Assembly: GCF_016950255.1 (NCBI RefSeq)
Contig: NZ_JACGFN010000003.1
Span: forward strand, 62,001 to 126,000
DNA: 64,000 bases
Origin: Pectobacterium brasiliense
GTDB taxonomy: Bacteria > Pseudomonadota > Gammaproteobacteria > Enterobacterales > Enterobacteriaceae
Reading direction: 5' to 3'
The notes under the pieces: model-generated
What the model saw: only the letters and a program-made list of their open reading frames with translations
The model's database searches: none
What the model was told of the DNA's origin: nothing
Translations under genes and position numbers: made by a program
In this document: piece by piece, positions 58,033-64,000 of the stretch
Layout of the letters: every line of letters starts with the position of its first letter
Position numbering within the stretch: position 1 is the stretch's first letter

Positions 58033-60117
58033 GTGTTCAAGGTGGATAAACTGGCAAGCCAGCAGACAGGCATCGCGGAAAGCTATACCGATGCGTATGG
58101 CAAAGAGCACATTGTTGCGGCCGCAATCAGAAACCAGATTCAGGCCATGATGGACGTTTCTGATAGCGATAATGCACCCTTGCCGCCTGTTCGGGTCTTT
58201 TTGCAAGGCCGGGATGCGGTCATCGAGCTTGCTGGTCACGGTGAATTCCTCTGGACGCTGATGTATGAAAACGGCGGTCAAATTCAAGGACAGATAACGG
58301 GCGGCTCAACGCTGGCGCTGCCGGGTGTGCTGCCGCTGGGTTACCACTACCTGACGCTGACGCAGGCCGACCAGCGCTGGAGCTGTCGGATTATTGTTGC
58401 CCCGCACCGCTGCTATGAACCCGAATCCTTACTACAGGGAAAACGCTGGTGGGGCGTGACCGTCCAGCTGTATACCTTGCGATCGCAGAACAACTGGGGC
58501 GTCGGGGATTTTGGCGATCTGCGCCAACTGGTAGAACAGATTGCCCGACGTGGCGGTGCCTTTGTCGGGCTGAATCCGCTGCATTCGCTGTATCCCGCAC
58601 TGCCAGAAGCTGCAAGCCCTTACAGTCCTTCCTCTCGGCACTGGCTGAACATTATTTATATCGATGTGAATCGGATCGATGATTTCCAGCAGAGCAGTGA
58701 AGCGCAGGCATGGTGGCACCGTGAGGATACGCAAAGCGCGGTGTCTGCGCTGCGGGCGGGGCGCTGGGTCGATTATGAACCGGTGACGGCCCTTAAGCTG
58801 ACCGCTTTACGGCTGGCTTTCCGCTACTTTACGACGCGCAGTGCGCTGGATCCGCGCATTAGCGCCTTTCGCCAGTTTGTCGTGAGCGGTGGGCAGAGCC
58901 TGCAACTTCAGGCGACGTTTGATGCATTGCAGGCTTACCTGAAAAAGCAGGGCGAGAATTACGCGGACTGGCACCAATGGCCTGCCAGCTACCATGACGT
59001 ACACAGTGAAACCGTGAAGTCATTCCGCCGTGAAAACAGCGATGAGATTACGTTTTACAGCTGGCTGCAATGGGTGGCGCATGAGCAGCTTGCGGAGTGC
59101 TACGCGCACAGTAAACAGCTTGGTCTGCCGCTCGGTCTGTATCGCGATTTAGCCGTTGGCGTTGCAAAGGGTGGCGCGGAAACCTGGGACGAACGGCAGC
59201 TCTATTGCCTTGATGCCTCTATCGGTGCACCGCCGGATCCTCTGGGGCCGCAGGGACAAGACTGGCAGCTTGCACCTGTGAATCCTACTATGCTGCAGCT
59301 TCGTGGCTATCAGCCTTTTATCGACGTCCTGCGCAGCAACATGGCGCACTGTGGTGCATTGCGTATCGATCACGTGATGGCGCTCTTGCGCCTGTGGTGG
59401 ATACCCAAGGCGGAGTCGGCGGGCAACGGGGCTTACGTGTATTATCCGGTCGACGATCTGCTGGCGGTACTCGCGTTGGAAAGCCAGCGTCATCGCTGCC
59501 TGATTATCGGTGAGGATTTAGGCACGGTGCCGCCGGACATTGTCAGCAAGCTGCACGACTACGGTATCTATTCTTACAAAGTGCTGTTCTTTGAAAAGGA
59601 CGAGGAAAACCACTTCCGCGCACCGGAAGATTACCCGCGTCAGGCCATGACAACGATCACCACGCACGATCTCCCGACGCTGCGCGGCTACTGGCAAACC
59701 GTGGATTTATCGTTGGGGCGGGAATTGGGTCTGTACCCAACAGAAGCGCTACTGCAAGAACAAATGCTGCAGCGTGAGAAAGCGAAACAGGGGCTGCTCA
59801 ACGCATTGCACGAATTCGGACTATTGCCGCAGCGGGTTGGTCGCAACTCGGCGCTGACAACGATGGGCGCACCGCTAAGCCGTGGCGTTCATCGCTATGT
59901 CGCTGACAGCGCCAGCGCGCTGGTGGGGTTCCAACTGGAAGACTGGCTGGACATGGCGACGCCGGTTAATGTGCCGGGTACCAATCGTGAATACCCCAAC
60001 TGGCGGCGCAAGCTCACGCGTCCGCTGGAGTCGATCTTCGCTGACCGCTGCCTGGAAAGACTGGTTCGGGATATGGATTTGCGTCGTGGCGCGCCGATGA
60101 AAGCGCAGAAAGCCTAA
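58033..60117 (+). CDS. malQ: 4-alpha-glucanotransferase (amylomaltase) MalQ
   Basis: MalQ transfers glucan segments between maltodextrins, releasing glucose and making longer substrates for MalP. The 694-residue GH77 protein (as in E. coli) has LNPLHSLYPALPEAASPYSPSS (about 176-197), the catalytic Asp in ALRIDHVMALLRLWW, the Glu in IIGEDLGTVP and the Asp in TTHDLPTLRGYW. The start is GTG at 58033 (or GTG 58042), 13 bases after malP, after AAGGAGAG. Convergent with nfuA. Confidence 0.95.
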   Translation: MFKVDKLASQQTGIAESYTDAYGKEHIVAAAIRNQIQAMMDVSDSDNAPLPPVRVFLQGRDAVIELAGHGEFLWTLMYENGGQIQGQITGGSTLALPGVLPLGYHYLTLTQADQRWSCRIIVAPHRCYEPESLLQGKRWWGVTVQLYTLRSQNNWGVGDFGDLRQLVEQIARRGGAFVGLNPLHSLYPALPEAASPYSPSSRHWLNIIYIDVNRIDDFQQSSEAQAWWHREDTQSAVSALRAGRWVDYEPVTALKLTALRLAFRYFTTRSALDPRISAFRQFVVSGGQSLQLQATFDALQAYLKKQGENYADWHQWPASYHDVHSETVKSFRRENSDEITFYSWLQWVAHEQLAECYAHSKQLGLPLGLYRDLAVGVAKGGAETWDERQLYCLDASIGAPPDPLGPQGQDWQLAPVNPTMLQLRGYQPFIDVLRSNMAHCGALRIDHVMALLRLWWIPKAESAGNGAYVYYPVDDLLAVLALESQRHRCLIIGEDLGTVPPDIVSKLHDYGIYSYKVLFFEKDEENHFRAPEDYPRQAMTTITTHDLPTLRGYWQTVDLSLGRELGLYPTEALLQEQMLQREKAKQGLLNALHEFGLLPQRVGRNSALTTMGAPLSRGVHRYVADSASALVGFQLEDWLDMATPVNVPGTNREYPNWRRKLTRPLESIFADRCLERLVRDMDLRRGAPMKAQKA

Positions 60118-60133
60118 CAGTAGAATAATACTC

Positions 60134-60157
60134 TTCCTCCCCTGAGTCGGGGAGGAA
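60134..60157. terminator. Hairpin between convergent malQ and nfuA
   Basis: TTCCTCCCC (60134-60142) pairs perfectly with GGGGAGGAA (60149-60157), loop TGAGTC. U-tracts are poor in both directions, so it may act as a 3' stabiliser. Confidence 0.55.
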
Positions 60158-60186
60158 AAGCAAAGAGAAATCAGCAGGGGAGAGGA

Positions 60187-60762
60187 TTAGTAGTAGGAGT
60201 GCTCGCCGCGCTGGTGTTCGGTGAGATCTCTCACGCCTTTCAGCTCAGGGAAGGTTTGCAGCAGCTCCTTCTCAATCCCTTCTTTCAGCGTGACGTCAAC
60301 CATAGAACAACCGTTGCAGCCGCCGCCAAATTGCAGAATCGCCAGACCGTCATCGGTAATTTCCATCAGCGTCACACGGCCGCCGTGGCCAGCCAGCTGT
60401 GGGTTGATCTGCGATTGCAGCACATACTCCACACGTTCCATCAGCGGGGCGTTGTCGTCCACTTTACGCATTTTGGCATTCGGTGCTTTCAGCGTCAGTT
60501 GAGAACCTAACTGGTCGGTCACGAAGTCGATTTCAGCGTCTTCCAGATAAGGTGCGCTGAGTTCGTCCACGTAAGCAGAAATCTTTTCAAACTTCAGTAC
60601 GGTATCGCTGGCTTCTACGGCATCCGGCGGGCAATACGACACGCCACACTCGGCGTTTGGCGTACCTGGATTGATAACAAATACGCGAATCTGTGTGCCT
60701 TCTTCCTGTTTTGCCAACAGTTTCAGGAAATGCTCCTGAGCAGCATCGGTAATACGGATCAT
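60187..60762 (-). CDS. nfuA: Iron-sulfur cluster carrier NfuA
   Basis: NfuA receives and delivers [4Fe-4S] clusters under iron limitation and oxidative stress. The 191-residue protein equals E. coli in length. It has an N-terminal degenerate A-type domain (1-95) and a C-terminal Nfu domain with the cluster-binding Cys149 and Cys152 in [21 protein letters not shown] at 60762 is the family start; a frame from 60789 adds nine residues. It is transcribed leftward downstream of gntX, as in E. coli. Confidence 0.97.
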   Translation of the reverse strand: MIRITDAAQEHFLKLLAKQEEGTQIRVFVINPGTPNAECGVSYCPPDAVEASDTVLKFEKISAYVDELSAPYLEDAEIDFVTDQLGSQLTLKAPNAKMRKVDDNAPLMERVEYVLQSQINPQLAGHGGRVTLMEITDDGLAILQFGGGCNGCSMVDVTLKEGIEKELLQTFPELKGVRDLTEHQRGEHSYY

Positions 60763-60822
60763 AAGAGTAAGCTCGATAGTTGACTGCACTTATCGGTTAT
60801 AATACGCCCATCCTCCCCCCAA

Positions 60823-61524
60823 CTACAAGGTTCGGCACAAACACCAGACCTGAACGCCCGCTGCACCTTGAGCCAGTAGCAGCCTGCTGATTTCGGCGGC
60901 GGTACTGCCCGTCGTAACCACATCATCCAGTAAAACCACCTGCTGCCCGGACAGCGAGACATCACAGGAAAATGCACCCCGCAGATTTCTCCGTCGTGCG
61001 CTGGCGCTGAGCGTTTGCTGTAGCGGCGTGCGCCGGGTGCGCTGCAATTCGCGTGGCTCGTAAGCACAGTTCAGCCAGCGGGCGAGAGGCCGGGCGAGCA
61101 GCTCGGTCTGGTTGAAGCCACGTCGCCACTGGCGGTTCCGGTGCAGGGGAACGGTGAACAGACGGTCAGGACGAAACAGGGGAATCCGCCCGGAGAGCTT
61201 TCGCTCGCGGTAGGTCATCTGCCAGCGTAGCAACAGCTGTCGGGCGAGCACCGCTGCCAGCTCGGTTTTACCGTGAAACTTAAGATGCTTAAGCAGCGTG
61301 TTGAATGGCGGCACGTAGTCGCTGATAAACGTTATTGATTGCCAGGGCGGCGGGTTTTGCAGGCAGCGTCCGCACTGATGTGTTGTATCGGTTGAGGGTA
61401 AGCCACAGCGCGGGCAGCAGAGGGGCAAACGCGGCAAATGGCGCTGGCAGTACGAGCAAATTCCCTGCTGGCTGTGATGAAGCGGCAATAAGCATAGCCA
61501 GCAGCGTGCGGAGATGGTTAACAT
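60823..61524 (-). CDS. gntX: GntX, ComF-family phosphoribosyltransferase-like protein
   Basis: A 233-residue ComF/GntX protein. Four-plus zinc-type cysteines lie at the N-terminus (CWLC, CSYC, CCPRCGLP, CGRCLQNPP), followed by a phosphoribosyltransferase-like domain ending in VVLLDDVVTTGSTAAEISR (the PRPP-binding loop). The family is involved in DNA uptake/use in competent bacteria (ComF) and in periplasmic gluconate growth by name only; biochemical function is unknown. I use ATG at 61524 (MLTISARCW). It is divergent from bioH. Confidence 0.9.
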   Translation of the reverse strand: MLTISARCWLCLLPLHHSQQGICSYCQRHLPRLPLCCPRCGLPSTDTTHQCGRCLQNPPPWQSITFISDYVPPFNTLLKHLKFHGKTELAAVLARQLLLRWQMTYRERKLSGRIPLFRPDRLFTVPLHRNRQWRRGFNQTELLARPLARWLNCAYEPRELQRTRRTPLQQTLSASARRRNLRGAFSCDVSLSGQQVVLLDDVVTTGSTAAEISRLLLAQGAAGVQVWCLCRTL

Positions 61525-61607
61525 TGTTTTCCTTAACGATCGTTTTCCCTGAAATACATTGACCCCATGCAAGCGTGAAGGGGTTTCCTGAGGAAGGAAG
61601 ATAACTG

Positions 61608-62375
61608 ATGACAGCGTTGTATTGGCAGACTGAAGGTGCAGGAAATACGGATCTTGTGTTGCTGCACGGGTGGGGATTGAATGCGCAGGTATGGCAAAGC
61701 ATGATTGCGCGACTCGCCCCGCATTTTCGTCTGCATTTAGTCGATCTGCCGGGCTATGGCAGAAGTCAGGGATTTGGGCCGATGCCGCTGAGTGACATGG
61801 CGAACATCGTGCTGGCGCAGGCGCCGGAACACGCCGTCTGGCTAGGGTGGTCGCTGGGCGGATTGGTGGCCAGCCAGATTGCGTTGAGCGCCCCTGCGCG
61901 GGTGGACAAGCTGATTACCGTGGCGTCATCCCCTTGTTTCAGCGCGCAGGACGGCTGGCCGGGCATCAAGCCGGACGTCTTGCAGGGATTCCAGCAGCAG
62001 CTTAGCGAAGATTTCCAACGTACGGTCGAGCGGTTTCTGGCGCTGCAAACGCTGGGAACGGAGAACGCACGGCAGGATGCCCGACTGTTAAAAAGCGTGG
62101 TGCTGGAACAGCCGATGCCGTCAGTCGAGGTATTAAACGGCGGGCTGGCCATTTTGCGCGAAGCGGATTTACGCCAGCCGTTAGCCGACTTGGCCGTGCC
62201 ATTCCTGCGGCTCTATGGTGCGTTAGACGGGCTGGTGCCGCGTAAGGTTGCCGGATTGCTGGATGACCAGTGGCCGAACTCAACCTCAGTCGTCATTCCA
62301 AAGGCCGCGCATGCGCCGTTTATCTCGCACCCTGATGCCTTTACCGAGCAGGTGATCGCGTTCGCGCAGGCGTAG
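61608..62375 (+). CDS. bioH: Pimeloyl-ACP methyl ester carboxylesterase BioH
   Basis: BioH removes the methyl group from pimeloyl-ACP methyl ester, freeing the biotin precursor. The 255-residue alpha/beta hydrolase has the nucleophile elbow GWSLGG (Ser82), Asp in [10 protein letters not shown] and His in [11 protein letters not shown], and the oxyanion motif [12 protein letters not shown]. Divergent from gntX by 83 bases, the same relation as in E. coli. GAGGAAGGAAGATAACTG precedes the ATG. Confidence 0.96.
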   Translation: MTALYWQTEGAGNTDLVLLHGWGLNAQVWQSMIARLAPHFRLHLVDLPGYGRSQGFGPMPLSDMANIVLAQAPEHAVWLGWSLGGLVASQIALSAPARVDKLITVASSPCFSAQDGWPGIKPDVLQGFQQQLSEDFQRTVERFLALQTLGTENARQDARLLKSVVLEQPMPSVEVLNGGLAILREADLRQPLADLAVPFLRLYGALDGLVPRKVAGLLDDQWPNSTSVVIPKAAHAPFISHPDAFTEQVIAFAQA

Positions 62376-62556
62376 CCGACGATAATTTACATTTTCTCCT
62401 CAATTTCTCCACGATTTAGCCGACATCGACAGTTAAGGTAATTCGGCACCCTGTGCGCAGGGGGTCTCTGGGTTGAATGAATCCGATTTCGAACGATTAT
62501 AAATAGGCTGCTCGTGAAGCAGCCACGTTAAAATATGGCTGAGGAGTGTTGGAGAG

Positions 62557-64000
62557 ATGGCGAACTTTTTTGTCGACCGTCCCATTTTTGCGTGGGTGCT
62601 GGCTATCCTTCTCAGCCTTTGCGGTATGTTGGCGATCAAGTCATTGCCGCTGGAACAGTATCCCGATCTGGCTCCGCCCAGCGTGCGGATCACGGCGAGC
62701 TACCCCGGCGCGTCGGCGCAGACGCTGGAAAATACCGTCACACAGGTTATTGAGCAGAGCATGACCGGGCTGGATAACCTGATGTACATGTCCTCGGACA
62801 GCAGCAACACTGGGCAAGCCAGAGTCATGCTGACCTTTGAGGCCGGCACCGACCCCGATGAAGCTCGCCAGCAGGTGCAAAACCAGCTTCAATCCGCTAT
62901 CCGCAAGCTGCCGCAGGACGTCCAGCAGCAGGGCGTCACCGTGAGTAAAACCGGCGATACCAATATTCTGATGGTCGCGTTTGTTTCTACCGATGGCAGC
63001 ATGGACAAGCAGGATATCGCCGATTATGTCGCGACGAATATTCAGGAACCGATTAGCCGTATCAGCGGGGTGGGCGAGGTTTCTGCGTATGGATCGCAGT
63101 ATGCGATGCGCATCTGGCTGGATCCGGCCAAACTGATGGATTATGCGTTGACCACCAGCGACGTAGTGCGGGCGATTGAATCGCAGAACAGTCAGGTCTC
63201 GGTAGGGCAGGTCGGCGGCGTGCCATCTGTGGATAATCAGGTGCTTAATGCGACAATCAACGCGCAGTCGCTGTTAGAGACGCCGCAGCAGTTTCGCGAT
63301 ATCACGCTGCGCGTCAAGCAGGATGGTTCCGCCGTGACGTTAGCTAACGTTGCAGAAGTCGAACTGGGCGCGGAACGCTATGATTTTCTCAGTCGTTTCA
63401 ACGGCCAGTCCGCCTCTGGTCTGGGAGTGACGCTGGCGTCCGGTGCGAATGAGCTGGAAACCGATAAGCGGGTCAGAGAACGTATCGAGGAGCTGTCGCA
63501 GTACTTCCCGCACGGGCTGGAAGCCAAAATCGCTTTCGAAACCTCCCCTTTTGTTAAAGCCTCTATCACCGATGTGGTGAAAACTCTGTTCGAAGCGGTG
63601 CTGCTGGTCTTTCTGGTTATGTACCTGTTCCTGCAGAATTTCCGCGCCACGCTGATTCCTACTATTGCGGTGCCGGTGGTATTGCTCGGCACGTTTGCCG
63701 TGCTGTATGCCTTCGGCTTTAGCCTGAATACGCTGACGATGTTCGCGATGGTGCTGGCGATTGGTCTGTTGGTCGACGATGCCATTGTGGTGGTGGAAAA
63801 CGTAGAGCGTGTGATGAGCGAGGAAGGGCTCTCACCACGTGAGGCGACGCGAAAATCGATGGGGCAGGTGCAAGGGGCGTTGGTCGGGATCGCGCTGGTG
63901 CTGTCCGCCGTATTTGTGCCGATGGCCTTCTTTGGCGGCACGACGGGAGCGATTTACCGCCAATTCTCCATCACGATTGTGACCTCAATGATTCTGTCTG
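62557..64000 (+). CDS. acrD: RND-family multidrug efflux pump, AcrD type (partial, runs off window)
   Basis: This is the N-terminal 481 codons of an inner-membrane RND (HAE1) drug/proton antiporter. The start [21 protein letters not shown] and stretches such as [14 protein letters not shown] and [15 protein letters not shown] resemble AcrD, the aminoglycoside and anionic-drug pump, more than AcrB. The essential helix-4 motif is present in [20 protein letters not shown] with the two aspartates of the proton relay. GGAGAG directly precedes the ATG. As for acrD in E. coli, no membrane-fusion gene lies upstream; the pump probably borrows AcrA and TolC. The C-terminal part is beyond the window. 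Confidence 0.88.
   Translation, partial: MANFFVDRPIFAWVLAILLSLCGMLAIKSLPLEQYPDLAPPSVRITASYPGASAQTLENTVTQVIEQSMTGLDNLMYMSSDSSNTGQARVMLTFEAGTDPDEARQQVQNQLQSAIRKLPQDVQQQGVTVSKTGDTNILMVAFVSTDGSMDKQDIADYVATNIQEPISRISGVGEVSAYGSQYAMRIWLDPAKLMDYALTTSDVVRAIESQNSQVSVGQVGGVPSVDNQVLNATINAQSLLETPQQFRDITLRVKQDGSAVTLANVAEVELGAERYDFLSRFNGQSASGLGVTLASGANELETDKRVRERIEELSQYFPHGLEAKIAFETSPFVKASITDVVKTLFEAVLLVFLVMYLFLQNFRATLIPTIAVPVVLLGTFAVLYAFGFSLNTLTMFAMVLAIGLLVDDAIVVVENVERVMSEEGLSPREATRKSMGQVQGALVGIALVLSAVFVPMAFFGGTTGAIYRQFSITIVTSMILS

Overview
The window looks like chromosomal core DNA of a soft-rot enterobacterium, most probably Pectobacterium. Nearly every protein reads as a close Escherichia coli orthologue, long blocks keep E. 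coli gene order, and the differences (a cyclase-family hydrolase beside uvrD, a palindrome-rich repeat block, loss of malT/rtcBA) fit Pectobacterium rather than Escherichia or Salmonella. Genus is an inference from remembered family sequences; no search was run. I see no phage, insertion sequence, CRISPR array, tRNA or rRNA.

Region 1 (1-25.6 kb) follows the E. coli hemY-yigL block: the hemCDXY heme operon (hemY cut by the window edge), divergent cyaA with a CRP site, an extra MFS transporter, cyaY, lptM-dapF-yigA-xerC-yigB, uvrD with a LexA box, a cyclase-family hydrolase, corA behind a leader with a short translated ORF (corL-like), an AbrB-family membrane protein, rarD, yigI, pldA, recQ, rhtC, rhtB, pldB and yigL.

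Region 2 (25.6-32.6 kb) is glycerol-3-phosphate use: glpTQ and glpABC diverge from a shared control region with GlpR-like and CRP-like sites. It is followed by a clear homologue of the Fur-controlled small RNA RyhB (Fur box at 32670, terminator ending at 32829), whose predicted 5' part is longer than in E. coli.

Region 3 (32.9-41.7 kb) holds pirin-type yhhW, gntR, gntK and a GntP-family gluconate permease (divergent, with two overlapping GntR operators and a consensus CRP site between them), a block of palindromic repeats, yhgN, asd, a GNAT acetyltransferase, and the pyruvate sensor kinase btsS without its usual partner btsR.

Region 4 (42-60 kb) is storage polysaccharide and glycerol regulation: glgBXCAP, glpD, glpEGR, then malPQ placed directly after glpR. 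Region 5 (60-64 kb) has nfuA, gntX, bioH and the start of an acrD-type RND pump.

Functionally, most of the window serves carbon supply and its control by cAMP-CRP: the cAMP synthase, three GlpR-controlled transcription units, gluconate uptake under GntR/CRP, glycogen synthesis and breakdown, and maltodextrin conversion. The most interesting items are regulatory and architectural: the extended RyhB with a possible mini-ORF, the corA leader ORF with three hairpins, repeats on both sides of pldA, the palindrome block after the gluconate permease, orphan btsS with a possible btsR scar, and the glpR-malPQ junction.
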